NCBI GenBank assembly: GCA_910578605.1
Contig: CAJTQG010000029.1
Location: forward strand, 1 to 36,309
Reading direction: 5' to 3'
Length of the DNA: 36,309 bases
From: an uncultured Lachnospiraceae bacterium
GTDB lineage: Bacteria; Bacillota; Clostridia; Lachnospirales; Lachnospiraceae
Shown: positions 14,133 through 22,753 of the stretch, one piece after another
Layout of the letters: each line of letters opens with the position of its first letter
How positions within the stretch are numbered: position 1 is the first letter of the stretch
Made by a program: the position numbers and the translations under genes
Notes under the pieces: generated by a model
Seen by the model: only the letters and a program-made list of their open reading frames with translations
Told to the model about the DNA's origin: nothing
The model's database searches: none

Positions 14133-14861
14133 ATGAATCAAATGATTAACGTTAATTACATATCAAGAGGATGTCATCATCTTAAGAAAGCTTTACAAGC
14201 GCAAGGGAAGCTTAACTCGCCGGCGGACTTTATGGAGAGTATAGCCAGGAAAAAGGCAGAAAATGAAAAAAAGGAAAATGAGATACAGAAAACGGAACAA
14301 TCCTCAAGTTCATCAAACACCCAGGATATGTCAATGGAAGAATATAAACAATATATTCATGACATGATATTTTCCTTTCCTATGTCGGCAACAAAGGAGA
14401 TGGAATCTATACACATCTATATTTCGGAAGAAGGCTTTGAGGCAATGAGAGAAGATCCGGAATACGAGAAGTGGGTGTTAAATGATTTGCGAACCTTGTT
14501 TTTACAGACAGATTCCTGGGTTTCTTTTCATGGCGGTGCAACTTCCGTGATATATTATGGTGCAACAAAGGAGGAATGTCGTTATGAGAGTTGGTATTCG
14601 GGCAATCAAAATAAAAACGAGGGGAACCCATTAAATGGAAAGAACAAAGATGGTTATTGGGATAGGAGAATAGAACAAAAAAAGAAAATTGCTGAGGAAT
14701 ATAAAGCATTTCAGGAGAAGAAGGCGATTGCAAAGGAATGGCAGAAAAAACAGGAGTACACAGAATTTATATTGAAAAAGGGAAATAAAAAACATATACC
14801 TTTGGTGTATCCTGTTTATGATATTAAAGCGCTGTTGAACATGATTGGTGCAAATAAATAA
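14133..14861 (+). CDS. Hypothetical protein of unknown function (242 aa)
   Basis: ATG 14133 follows AAAGGAGCTGCT. There is no signal peptide or membrane segment. Residues 40-70 are a charged, serine-rich linker (Lys/Glu then SSSSSNT). Residues ~75-160 hold the most ordered part, with IHDMIFSFPMSATKEMESIH and FHGGATSVIYYGATKEECRY. Residues 180-215 are a lysine/glutamate-rich coiled coil. I do not recognise the family; similar one-domain proteins with a central HGG...YYGAT segment seem to be restricted to Clostridia, but this is memory, not a search. It stands alone between the tRNA cluster and the serS leader. Confidence 0.6.
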   Translation: MNQMINVNYISRGCHHLKKALQAQGKLNSPADFMESIARKKAENEKKENEIQKTEQSSSSSNTQDMSMEEYKQYIHDMIFSFPMSATKEMESIHIYISEEGFEAMREDPEYEKWVLNDLRTLFLQTDSWVSFHGGATSVIYYGATKEECRYESWYSGNQNKNEGNPLNGKNKDGYWDRRIEQKKKIAEEYKAFQEKKAIAKEWQKKQEYTEFILKKGNKKHIPLVYPVYDIKALLNMIGANK

Positions 14862-14873
14862 TGATTTTTCTGC

Positions 14874-14902
14874 TTGCTATTTTGTATAAAAAATAGTATG
14901 AT
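14874..14902 (+). promoter_or_regulatory. Candidate promoter of the serS leader
   Basis: TTGCTA (14874-14879) and TATGAT (14897-14902) with 17-base spacing, just after the stop of the unknown gene and about 100 bases before the T-box proper. Confidence 0.4.
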
Positions 14903-14994
14903 AACACAAGATAAAAGAAACAATAGGGCTGAAAAACAGTAAAAGTAAAAAAGATAAATAACAAACGCCGTAAATAACAGCCCAAAATACAAAG

Positions 14995-15237
14995 AGAAAG
15001 ATGACGTCGACGAGAGCTGCGGTTTTGGAACTGTCACAGAGAGTCAGTATTTGGTGTGAGCTGATACAGTGAAAATGCCTTTCCACTTTCAGAGTCAGCA
15101 AAGAAATTTGCAGGTTCGTACCCTTTATCCTACCAATGAGAGGTCAGCCTTAGCTGGCAATATAGGTGGCAACGCGGAACATGATAGATATCCTTTCGTC
15201 CTATAGTTTAATAAAACTGGGATTGAAAGGATTTTTT
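14995..15237 (+). promoter_or_regulatory. T-box leader of serS
   Basis: The T-box sequence AATAGGTGGCAACGCGG-type core lies at 15163-15176. Its UGGC (15167-15170) would pair with a tRNA end GCCA, fitting the G discriminator of tRNA-Ser. Upstream, ACTGT (15030-15034) pairs with ACAGT (15066-15070) in stem I, with an AGAGAG element between; a possible Ser specifier TCC sits at 15082-15084, which is tentative. The terminator pairs ATCCTTTC (15190-15197) with GAAAGGAT (15225-15232) followed by T5. Uncharged tRNA-Ser should favour the antiterminator and serS transcription. Confidence 0.85.
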
Positions 15238-15350
15238 ATTTATGATGCAAAGTCCCATCAAGCGGCTAAATAGAAGAGCAAGTTTACTTGCACAAAGTTA
15301 AGTTCAAACAAAATAGACATTTTACAATAGGAATTATGGAGGAAAAGAAT

Positions 15351-16643
15351 ATGATTGATTTGAAATTTTTAAGAGAAAATCCAGAGGCAGTAAAACAAAA
15401 TATGAAAAACAAATTTCAGGAGCATAAGCTGTCTATGGTAGATGAAGTGATTGAATTGGATGCCAAGGCCCGCAGAACACAGCAGGAGGCGGACGAACTT
15501 CGCGCCAGCCGCAAGAAGCTCTCCAAACAGATAGGGGTGCTTATGGGACAGGGAAAGAAGGAGGAAGCGGAGGAAATAAAGGCACAAGTAAATGCCGGTG
15601 CCCAGAGGCTTGCAGAATTGGAGGCTTTGGAGAGGGAACTAAGTGAGAAGGTGACAAATATTATGATGGCTATTCCTAATATGATTGACCCTTCTGTACC
15701 GATAGGGCCAGATGATTCCTGCAATGTAGAGATAGAAAAATTTGGTGAGCCGACAGTGCCAGACTATGAGATTCCCTATCACACCGATATTATGGAAAAA
15801 TTTAATGGTATTGACTTAGAAAGTGCAGCAAAGGTGGCAGGAAACGGATTTTATTATTTGATGGGAGATATTGCCAGACTGCATTCTGCTATGACTACCT
15901 ATGCTAGAGATTTTATGATTGACAGAGGTTTTACCTATTGTATTCCGCCTTTTATGATTCGCTCTAATGTGGTGACAGGAGTGATGAGCTTTGAGGAGAT
16001 GGATGCCATGATGTATAAAATAGAGGGGGAGGATTTGTATTTAATTGGTACCTCGGAGCATTCCATGATCGGCAAATTTATTGATACCATTCACAGCGAG
16101 GAGAAACTTCCATACACCTTAACAAGTTATTCCCCATGTTTTAGAAAGGAAAAGGGCGCTCATGGCATAGAGGAGAGAGGTGTATACCGCATTCATCAGT
16201 TTGAAAAGCAGGAGATGATTGTTGTGTGTAAACCGGAGGAATCTAAAGTATGGTATGATAAATTGTGGCAAAATACGGTAGATTTATTTCGCAGCTTAGA
16301 TGTTCCAGTGAGAACCTTAGAGTGCTGTTCTGGTGATTTGGCTGATTTAAAGGTGAAATCTTGTGATGTGGAGGCATGGTCTCCAAGACAGAAAAAATAT
16401 TTTGAAGTGGGAAGCTGTTCTAACTTAGGAGACGCTCAGGCAAGACGTTTGAAAATCCGTGTCAGAGGTCAGGACGGAAGCAAATACTATGCTCATACAT
16501 TGAATAATACAGTGGTGGCGCCTCCTAGAATGCTGATAGCTTTTCTGGAGAACAATTTAAATGAGGACGGCTCTGTCAATATACCAACAGCTCTTCGCCC
16601 GTATATGGGGGGAAAGGAACGATTAGTTCCTAGTACAAATTGA
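15351..16643 (+). CDS. serS: Seryl-tRNA synthetase (430 aa)
   Basis: Class II aminoacyl-tRNA synthetase that charges tRNA-Ser in the cytoplasm. The start at ATG 15351 (MIDLKFLRENPEAVKQNM) is chosen because GGAGGAAAAG lies upstream and the family begins this way; an in-frame upstream start (15288) is less likely. Residues ~27-105 form the antiparallel coiled-coil arm that holds the long variable arm of tRNA-Ser. Motif 2 is FRKEKGAHGIEERGVYRIHQF-like. Motif 3 reads HTLNNTVVAPPRMLIAFLEN instead of the common NGSGLA...R version, a variant seen in a minority of SerRS. Controlled by the T-box in front of it. Confidence 0.95.
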   Translation: MIDLKFLRENPEAVKQNMKNKFQEHKLSMVDEVIELDAKARRTQQEADELRASRKKLSKQIGVLMGQGKKEEAEEIKAQVNAGAQRLAELEALERELSEKVTNIMMAIPNMIDPSVPIGPDDSCNVEIEKFGEPTVPDYEIPYHTDIMEKFNGIDLESAAKVAGNGFYYLMGDIARLHSAMTTYARDFMIDRGFTYCIPPFMIRSNVVTGVMSFEEMDAMMYKIEGEDLYLIGTSEHSMIGKFIDTIHSEEKLPYTLTSYSPCFRKEKGAHGIEERGVYRIHQFEKQEMIVVCKPEESKVWYDKLWQNTVDLFRSLDVPVRTLECCSGDLADLKVKSCDVEAWSPRQKKYFEVGSCSNLGDAQARRLKIRVRGQDGSKYYAHTLNNTVVAPPRMLIAFLENNLNEDGSVNIPTALRPYMGGKERLVPSTN

Positions 16644-16675
16644 CATATATTACAAAGGGAGGGAATAGGCAAAGG

Positions 16676-17509
16676 ATGCAAAGTAGTCAATGCAATACAA
16701 TAAAAATATATTCTAAAAATGCAGCATTTCAAAAGTTTGAAGTGCTCAAGTCAAACAGAAATAAACGGTGGCGCTATCATGAGTTTTTTGTGGAAGGTGT
16801 CCGCAATATAAATGAAGCGATACAAAATAATTGGCATATTGTCTCCTTTTTGTACAGTGGAGAGAGAAGCTTATCCTCCTGGGCAAAGCAAATGATAACA
16901 ACAGTGGAGACAGAAGTGAATTATGAGCTGCATGGGGGCCTGATGGCAGAGCTGAGCAGTAAGGAGGATACTTCCGAGCTGCTGGCAATTATTAAAATGA
17001 GAGATGACTCCTTAGAAAATCTTACTTTTTCAGACAATCCCCTTATTGTTTTGTTTGACAGACCATCTAACAGAGGAAATTTAGGAACCATTATCCGTTC
17101 CTGTGATTCCTTTGGGGTAGATGCATTGATTCTCACAGGACATGGAGTAGATTTGTATGATAAGGATGTGATTGTGGCATCTATGGGTTCCTTCTTTAAG
17201 CTGCCTGTGGTAAGGGCTTGCGACAATGATACATTGTTTGCTTTTATTCAAAATTTAAAACAAAAATATAATAAACTGCAGTTAGTTGGAACGACAGCAC
17301 ACAGGGAAAGGTATATTACACAAGTAGATTTTACTCATCCAACTCTTTTGTTATTGGGAAATGAGACAGATGGTTTGAGCAGAGGTTTAAAGGAGTATAG
17401 TGATATTTTAGCAACCATTCCCATGAGTGAAAATTCTTCTGCCTCCTCCTTTAATGTGGGCTGTGCCGCAACAGTTATTCTATATGAAGCCATCAGGCAG
17501 AGATTGTAA
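16676..17509 (+). CDS. TrmH/SpoU-family RNA methyltransferase (277 aa)
   Basis: SAM-dependent 2'-O-ribose methyltransferase of the SPOUT class acting on tRNA or rRNA; the exact target is not shown by the sequence. The start at ATG 16676 follows an AGGGAGGGAATAGG stretch; a TTG at 16640 overlapping the serS stop is less likely. The N-terminal ~110 residues are an L7Ae-like RNA substrate-binding part. The catalytic knot has motif 1 DRPSNRGNLGTIIRSCD (from residue 128), motif 2 LLLLGNETDGLS and motif 3 IPMSENSSASSFNVGCAATV. It lies 32 bases after serS and is probably co-transcribed. Confidence 0.88.
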   Translation: MQSSQCNTIKIYSKNAAFQKFEVLKSNRNKRWRYHEFFVEGVRNINEAIQNNWHIVSFLYSGERSLSSWAKQMITTVETEVNYELHGGLMAELSSKEDTSELLAIIKMRDDSLENLTFSDNPLIVLFDRPSNRGNLGTIIRSCDSFGVDALILTGHGVDLYDKDVIVASMGSFFKLPVVRACDNDTLFAFIQNLKQKYNKLQLVGTTAHRERYITQVDFTHPTLLLLGNETDGLSRGLKEYSDILATIPMSENSSASSFNVGCAATVILYEAIRQRL

Positions 17510-17614
17510 AAAACATATAGATTGTGAGCACAGAGAGCGTGTGCAGTAATTATGATAAAAAGTGATATAGAAAACATAAAATGAAGTGATGACAGATAGA
17601 AATAGAGGAGCAAA

Positions 17615-18478
17615 ATGTTAGAAATTAATGTAAAGAATGTAAGCTTAGTGTTGGAGGGGGGAACGTTTAGAACAGTATTTACTATGGGAATACTGGATGC
17701 CTTTTTAGATGCCGAAATTATGTTTCCCCATATAAGCGGAGTGTCGGCGGGCATTACCTATGCCTGCTCCTATGTATCCCAGCAGAAGGGAAGAAATATC
17801 CGCATTACAGAAAAATATCGAAATGATAAAAGGTATGTGGGAATACGAAATTTTAAAACAGATAAAAGTTTATTTGGCATTCGATTTGCCTATGATGATC
17901 TTCCCAATGTGCTGGAGCCAACAGACTGGGAGACATTTAGAGGCTATAAGGGGAAATTTTTAATTGGAGTTACCAATGCACTTACAGGAAAGACAGAGTA
18001 TATGAATGGACTTAGAATGGATAAGTCCTGTAAAATGCTTCAGGCAACCTGTGCCATTCCTTTTTTATTTCCGGCCATTCATATTCGCAACGTGCCTTAT
18101 TATGATGGAGGGCTCTGTGCTCCCATTACAATACACAAGGCGGAGGAGGACGGTTATCAAAAGCATGTAATTATCTTGACTAGAACCGATGATTACAGAA
18201 AAAAATGCGGTATAAAAAATAAACTTGCCGCAAAAAGGATGCAGAAGGAATTTCCAAGTTTGTCGGAGCCCCTGCTTGTCCGCCACCAGCTCTACAATGA
18301 TACTGTAGAATATTGCAGGCAGCTAGGCAGAGAGGGAAAGGCAATAGTATTTCAGCCGGCGTTTCAAATTAAAAATTTAGAGGATGATATAACGTTGCTG
18401 AGAAAGGGCTACGATATGGGATATCAGATGGCAATGGACAGAATGGATGAATTGAAAAGCTTCTGTGGACTTGGGTAG
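17615..18478 (+). CDS. Patatin-like phospholipase (287 aa)
   Basis: Predicted acyl hydrolase with a Ser-Asp dyad. The oxyanion stretch VLEGGTFR is at residues 12-19, the nucleophile Ser44 is in GVSAG (42-46), and the catalytic Asp164 is in YYDGG. The layout and the ending resemble the YjjU subgroup of bacterial patatins. ATG 17615 follows AGAGGAGC. No signal peptide or membrane segment, so it acts in the cytoplasm or at the inner face of the membrane. Substrate unknown. It is followed by a terminator that closes this part of the chromosome before the surface-polymer cluster. Confidence 0.88.
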   Translation: MLEINVKNVSLVLEGGTFRTVFTMGILDAFLDAEIMFPHISGVSAGITYACSYVSQQKGRNIRITEKYRNDKRYVGIRNFKTDKSLFGIRFAYDDLPNVLEPTDWETFRGYKGKFLIGVTNALTGKTEYMNGLRMDKSCKMLQATCAIPFLFPAIHIRNVPYYDGGLCAPITIHKAEEDGYQKHVIILTRTDDYRKKCGIKNKLAAKRMQKEFPSLSEPLLVRHQLYNDTVEYCRQLGREGKAIVFQPAFQIKNLEDDITLLRKGYDMGYQMAMDRMDELKSFCGLG

Positions 18479-18531
18479 TATAAAAGTAAGCTTTTACTTA
18501 TTTATTGGAGTGTAAGAGCTGCAAAGTAAAA

Positions 18532-18578
18532 AAAGAAGAAACAATCCTGTCAAACAGGGATGTTTTCTTCTTTTTTTG
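18532..18578 (+). terminator. Rho-independent terminator after the patatin gene
   Basis: AAGAAGAAACAATCCTG pairs with CAGGGATGTTTTCTTCTT with a bulge, loop TCAAA, followed by a run of T. The spacer 18579-18741 shows no gene. Confidence 0.7.
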
Positions 18579-18741
18579 TTAAAAATATAAATAGAGTATA
18601 GATAGATTTGGGCTGGAATAAAAGATGGGCCATATTGTGTATACTTCAAATATAGTGATAAAACAGTGATTGAGAATAACATGACAGAAAGTCGAAAAAA
18701 GCAAAACAAAAGGGCTTAGATGGGTGTTTAGCCGAAAATGG

Positions 18742-18770
18742 TTGATTTCTAAGTCTATTTAGTGTAAACT
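18742..18770 (+). promoter_or_regulatory. Candidate promoter of the surface-polymer cluster
   Basis: TTGATT (18742-18747) and TAAACT (18765-18770) with 17-base spacing; each box matches consensus at four of six positions. Downstream are a CCAAA/TTTGG hairpin and the SD of the ABC permease gene. Confidence 0.3.
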
Positions 18771-18828
18771 TAATGGGAAAATTTGTAAGAATGCCAAAGC
18801 ATTTTGGAAGCTTGGAGGAATATTGGAT

Positions 18829-19608
18829 ATGGTAAACAGTTTGAAGAATTTTTTCAGGTACCGGTTTCTGCTTGCAGAATTGGTAAAACGGGGAATTCGG
18901 TTGAGATATCGGAAATCTTATCTTGGTTTATTTTGGACATTGTTAGAGCCAATTTTAAATACGATTGTGCTGACCATTGTATTTGGCACATTGTTAAACA
19001 AGGGTGATGCTCTTTTTCCGGTATATATTTTGTCAGGTCGAATCCTGTTTAGTTTCTTCTCCCAATCTACAACAGCGGCTATGAAGGCAATTCGCAATAA
19101 TTCAGGAATGATTAAAAAGGTATACGTTCCTAAATATTTGTATCCCTTAGCAAACATTTTGTCAAATTATATCATATCTCTTTTATCTTTAGTAGTATTG
19201 ATTGGCGCTATGCTCATTTTCCGCGTGCCGCCTACATGGCATTTGATAGAAGGGTTGATTCCCCTTGTGACAACTTTAATTTTATGTTATGGTGTGGGAC
19301 TGATTTTGGCTACCTTAAATGTATTTTTCAGGGATATGGAATATATATGGAATGTTGCCACTACGCTGATTATGTATGCCAGTGCAATATTTTACAAGGC
19401 GGATGTGCTTTTGAAGTCTTCCCATGCATGGATTATTAAGTTTAATCCTATGTTTGGCATTATTCAGAATTTCCGCAATGCCATTCTTTACGGTGCACCG
19501 ATGGATACAAAAATGTGTCTGTATTCCACCTGTTTTGCATTGATGACAGTTGTGGTTGGCACATATATGTTTCATAAATTTCAGGACAAGTTTATCTTAT
19601 ATATTTAA
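18829..19608 (+). CDS. ABC-2 polysaccharide/teichoic acid export permease, TagG/Wzm-like (259 aa)
   Basis: Membrane half of an exporter that moves a lipid-linked polymer across the cytoplasmic membrane. Start ATG 18829 (MVNSLKNFFRYRFLLAEL) after TTGGAGGAA; a TTG six bases upstream is also possible. Cytoplasmic N-terminus with the family's LVKRGIRLRYRKSYLGLFWT segment, then about six hydrophobic helices, with FFRDMEYIWNVATTLIMYAS late in the chain as in TagG/Wzm. It overlaps the next gene by one base (TAATG), showing that the permease and the ATPase are made together. Confidence 0.88.
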   Translation: MVNSLKNFFRYRFLLAELVKRGIRLRYRKSYLGLFWTLLEPILNTIVLTIVFGTLLNKGDALFPVYILSGRILFSFFSQSTTAAMKAIRNNSGMIKKVYVPKYLYPLANILSNYIISLLSLVVLIGAMLIFRVPPTWHLIEGLIPLVTTLILCYGVGLILATLNVFFRDMEYIWNVATTLIMYASAIFYKADVLLKSSHAWIIKFNPMFGIIQNFRNAILYGAPMDTKMCLYSTCFALMTVVVGTYMFHKFQDKFILYI

Positions 19609-20360
19609 TGGAGAACAGAATGAGCAAAGAGGTTTTGAAGGTTGAAGAGGTAAGCATGTGCTTCAACTTAAGCAAAGAAAAGATAGATAATTTAAAAGAA
19701 TTTGTAATCAAAAAGATACAAAGAAAGATTACCTACAAAGAATTTTGGGCGCTGAAGGATGTATCCTTCACGGTGCAGCAGGGGGACAGAGTGGCCATTC
19801 TAGGTCTGAACGGCGCCGGAAAAAGTACGCTGTTAAAAGTAATCTCCGGAGTGTTTAAGCCTACAAGCGGTAAGGTTACTAGAAAGGGGAGAATTGCTCC
19901 TCTTCTGGAATTAGGAGCCGGCTTTGACCCTCAATATACAGGAAAAGAAAATATTTTTATGTATGGGGCCGTCTTGGGCTTTTCCAAAGAGTTTATTAAG
20001 GAGAAGTATGACGAGATAGTAGAGTTTTCCGAGTTAGGGGAATTTATTGATGTTCCCTTAAAAAATTATTCCTCCGGTATGAAGGCAAAGCTGGGCTTTT
20101 CCATCGCCACGGTGGTAAAGGCGGATATATTGATTTTAGATGAGGTGTTGTCAGTCGGTGACGCTAAGTTCAGAAAAAAAAGTGAAGCCAAGATGATGAG
20201 CCTAATTAACAGTGGAGTCACGGTGTTGTTTGTATCCCACTCTCTTCCCCAGGTCAGAAGAATATGTAATAAAGCGATTTTGCTGGAAAGAGGAGAATTG
20301 ATAGCCGCCGGTGATATAGAAGATGTATGTGCGGTCTATGAGGAAAAAATAAATGAGTAA
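19608..20360 (+). CDS. ABC export ATPase, TagH/Wzt-like (250 aa)
   Basis: ATP-binding half of the exporter, working with the permease made from the overlapping gene. Walker A GLNGAGKST (residues 66-74), signature YSSGMKAKLGFS, Walker B ILILDEVLSVGD and the switch His in VSHSLPQ are all present. The N-terminal basic stretch NLKEFVIKKIQRKITYKEFW and LLELGAGFDPQYTGKENIF are typical of Wzt/TagH proteins that export teichoic acid or O-antigen. It lacks the long C-terminal carbohydrate-binding extension of some Wzt and of B. subtilis TagH. A start at ATG 19620 is a possible alternative. Confidence 0.92.
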   Translation: MENRMSKEVLKVEEVSMCFNLSKEKIDNLKEFVIKKIQRKITYKEFWALKDVSFTVQQGDRVAILGLNGAGKSTLLKVISGVFKPTSGKVTRKGRIAPLLELGAGFDPQYTGKENIFMYGAVLGFSKEFIKEKYDEIVEFSELGEFIDVPLKNYSSGMKAKLGFSIATVVKADILILDEVLSVGDAKFRKKSEAKMMSLINSGVTVLFVSHSLPQVRRICNKAILLERGELIAAGDIEDVCAVYEEKINE

Positions 20361-20387
20361 ATTGAGTTGATAGAAGAATGTAGAAGA

Positions 20388-21512
20388 ATGAGAAATGCGG
20401 GTGATTGTATTAAATTCTTTATAAAACAGTGTGTGAAGATGATATCCCAAAATGTGCTGCTGCCATTTCTATACTTTATATACAGCAGAAAAAAGGTGGA
20501 GAAGGGGAAGACTATTTTTGCCGATGCTCATCACAACCATTGTCCGCCAAGTATGGAATTGCTGCGGGCAGAGTGGGAAAGGCGAGGTTATCCCATTGTA
20601 GATATTTATTTAGACTACCAGAAAAATTCCTACGGAAAGGTGTTCAAGTCCATGCTTACTTTTATGAAGCAATATGCAACCGCCTCCTTCGTAGTGATAT
20701 GTGATAATTTTCTTCCCGTCACGGCGGGTAAAAAGAGAAGAGAGACAACGGTGATTCAGCTTTGGCATGGGTGTGGGGCCTTTAAAAAATTTGGCTATGA
20801 TTCCAAGGAGGATATACCGCCTTACTATAAAGGAAAGGTTTATCACAATTATGATATTGTGACAGTCAGCTCACCGGCATGCTGTAAGGCTTTTGCCAGC
20901 GCTATGTCTTTGCCCCCAAGCTGTATTTTGCCTATTGGTATCAGCAGAACAGATAAATATTATGAGCCCCGCTTAATTTTGCAGGCAAAAGAAAAATTTA
21001 TTAAGGAATATCCCCAGGCAGCCGGGAAAAAGGTGGTATTATACGCACCTACTTTTCGAGGGAATGCTGCCAGACCAGAACTGAACATGGAGGCAGAAGC
21101 TGTGGAGGCATTAAGGCAGCTGGGGGAACAGTGGTATGTGATTGTGAAAAGACATCCCCATATGGAGGGGGAAAAGAAAGCAAAAGGTTTGACAACAGAG
21201 GAAATTCTTCCCTTTGCAGATGTACTGGTAAGTGATTATTCATCAGTGATTTTTGATTATTGTATATGGAATCGTCCCATTATATTTTATGCGCCGGACT
21301 TAAAGGAGTATGAGGGAAAACGGGGATTTTATCTGAATTACTCAGAACTGCCTGGAAGCATTGTAACATCCCCAAAGCACTTGAAGGAGGCAGTGGAGGA
21401 ACCGGACGCCTATGTATTGCAGAGAAAGGAATTTTTTTTGAAATATATGAAAAATTGTGATGGAAAGGTAACAGTTCGATTGGCAGATTACATGGAGAAG
21501 CGTCTGCGTTAG
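20388..21512 (+). CDS. CDP-glycerol/ribitol phosphotransferase family protein 1 (374 aa)
   Basis: Transfers glycerol- or ribitol-phosphate from the CDP-linked donor to a growing wall polymer (TagB/TagF/TarL family). The family's catalytic signatures are intact: TVIQLWHGCGAFKKFG with the key His at residue 127, LYAPTFRG, and VSDYSSVIFDY near the C-terminus, followed by GFYLNY. The start is uncertain: ATG 20388 or TTG 20367. Membrane association through the N-terminal basic-hydrophobic stretch is likely. The CDP-ribitol genes downstream suggest ribitol-phosphate as one substrate, but donor choice cannot be read from sequence. Confidence 0.85.
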   Translation: MRNAGDCIKFFIKQCVKMISQNVLLPFLYFIYSRKKVEKGKTIFADAHHNHCPPSMELLRAEWERRGYPIVDIYLDYQKNSYGKVFKSMLTFMKQYATASFVVICDNFLPVTAGKKRRETTVIQLWHGCGAFKKFGYDSKEDIPPYYKGKVYHNYDIVTVSSPACCKAFASAMSLPPSCILPIGISRTDKYYEPRLILQAKEKFIKEYPQAAGKKVVLYAPTFRGNAARPELNMEAEAVEALRQLGEQWYVIVKRHPHMEGEKKAKGLTTEEILPFADVLVSDYSSVIFDYCIWNRPIIFYAPDLKEYEGKRGFYLNYSELPGSIVTSPKHLKEAVEEPDAYVLQRKEFFLKYMKNCDGKVTVRLADYMEKRLR

Positions 21513-21525
21513 AACCAAATAAAAA

Positions 21526-22635
21526 ATGAAAAAATTAGTAAACAAGCTATTGTTTTCGGTGCTGTTTCCTTTGTATTACAAATGGCAGTGCAAAAAGAGC
21601 GTGCAGGAGAACAGTGGGTTATTTATAGAATTAAGATATTTTGAAATGTCAAATAATTTCCAATATTTGTGTGAAGCCCTAGAAAAAAAAGGTGTGATTT
21701 GTGAACTGTACTGTATGGGAAACCATAGGATATCGGGTTTTTCTTACATGAAGAGATGTCTGGAAATGCTGAAAAAATTAGCAGTAAGCAAGTATGCTTT
21801 TATCAATGATGTGAATAATGTTATTGGCAGCATTACTTTGCGGAAGGAGACAAAGCTGGTACAGACATGGCATGGATGCGGTGCCTTTAAAAAATTTGGT
21901 TTTCATATAAATCCCAAATTGGAAAAGCGGTTTTATCCGAAATGTGACATTGTGACGGTGAGCAGTCCGTCGGTAGTTTCTATCTATGAAGAAGCTATGG
22001 GATTGGACAGGGGATTGGTTTGTCCTTTAGGAGTGAGCAGAACCGATTTGTTTTTCTCAGAAGAACAGTGTGAGAAGCTTAGAAGGCAATGTTTGCAGAA
22101 GCTGGGGACGGGAGAAGATAAAAAATATATTTTATATGCTCCCACCTTCAGGGGCAACGCACACTATGCTGTTCTGCCCAAGCTTTTGACTCCAACGGAG
22201 TTATATAATGCCTTGGGTGAGAATTATATCATTTTGTTTAAAGGACATCCTGCAATGCGGGATTCGGTTTATGTGCAAGAAGAGTATCAAGATTTTTACA
22301 AGGATGTGTCTCAAGGATATACAATTGAGGAACTTATGCTTGTGAGTGATTTGTGTATTACGGACTACTCCTCTTTAATATTTGAATATGCTCTGCTAGA
22401 CAAGCCGATGATATTTTATGCCTATGACAGTGAGGAATATGAGAGAGATAGAGGATTTTATTTTCCATATAAGGAGTTTATTCCGGGAGCTTACTGTGCT
22501 GAGGGCTGGCAGGTGGTGGATGAAATTTTACATCCGTCTGGAGAGTACAGGGAAAAAAGAAAAGAATTTTGCGAAAGGTTTATGAGTTGCTGTGACGGTC
22601 ATGCCACAGAGAGAATTATTGAGCAATTATTATGA
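21526..22635 (+). CDS. CDP-glycerol/ribitol phosphotransferase family protein 2 (369 aa)
   Basis: A second enzyme of the same family, 13 bases after the first. Intact signatures: LVQTWHGCGAFKKFG with His116, LYAPTFRGNA, ILFKGHPA and ITDYSSLIFEYA, then RGFYFPY. The short N-terminus MKKLVNKLLFSVLFPLYYKW is a basic-hydrophobic membrane-association segment. Two separate enzymes in a row usually divide primer addition from chain extension in teichoic acid synthesis. A small AAAAGGT/ACCTTTT hairpin and an ATCATAGAG/CTCTATGAT pair lie in the 118-base gap after it (22646-22724). Confidence 0.88.
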   Translation: MKKLVNKLLFSVLFPLYYKWQCKKSVQENSGLFIELRYFEMSNNFQYLCEALEKKGVICELYCMGNHRISGFSYMKRCLEMLKKLAVSKYAFINDVNNVIGSITLRKETKLVQTWHGCGAFKKFGFHINPKLEKRFYPKCDIVTVSSPSVVSIYEEAMGLDRGLVCPLGVSRTDLFFSEEQCEKLRRQCLQKLGTGEDKKYILYAPTFRGNAHYAVLPKLLTPTELYNALGENYIILFKGHPAMRDSVYVQEEYQDFYKDVSQGYTIEELMLVSDLCITDYSSLIFEYALLDKPMIFYAYDSEEYERDRGFYFPYKEFIPGAYCAEGWQVVDEILHPSGEYREKRKEFCERFMSCCDGHATERIIEQLL

Positions 22636-22753
22636 TGCCAGGGTCAAAAGGTCAAAATACCTTTTCCCCAATATCAATATGAAAGTATCATAGAGATAGA
22701 AGGGATAGATAGAAGCTCTATGATAGAACAAAGAAAAAGGAGCAGCTTATCAC

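Noticed and set aside
15416..15724. A minus-strand frame in serS rich in Ser/Ala
   Set aside because: Mirror of the coiled-coil arm of SerRS; no independent evidence.
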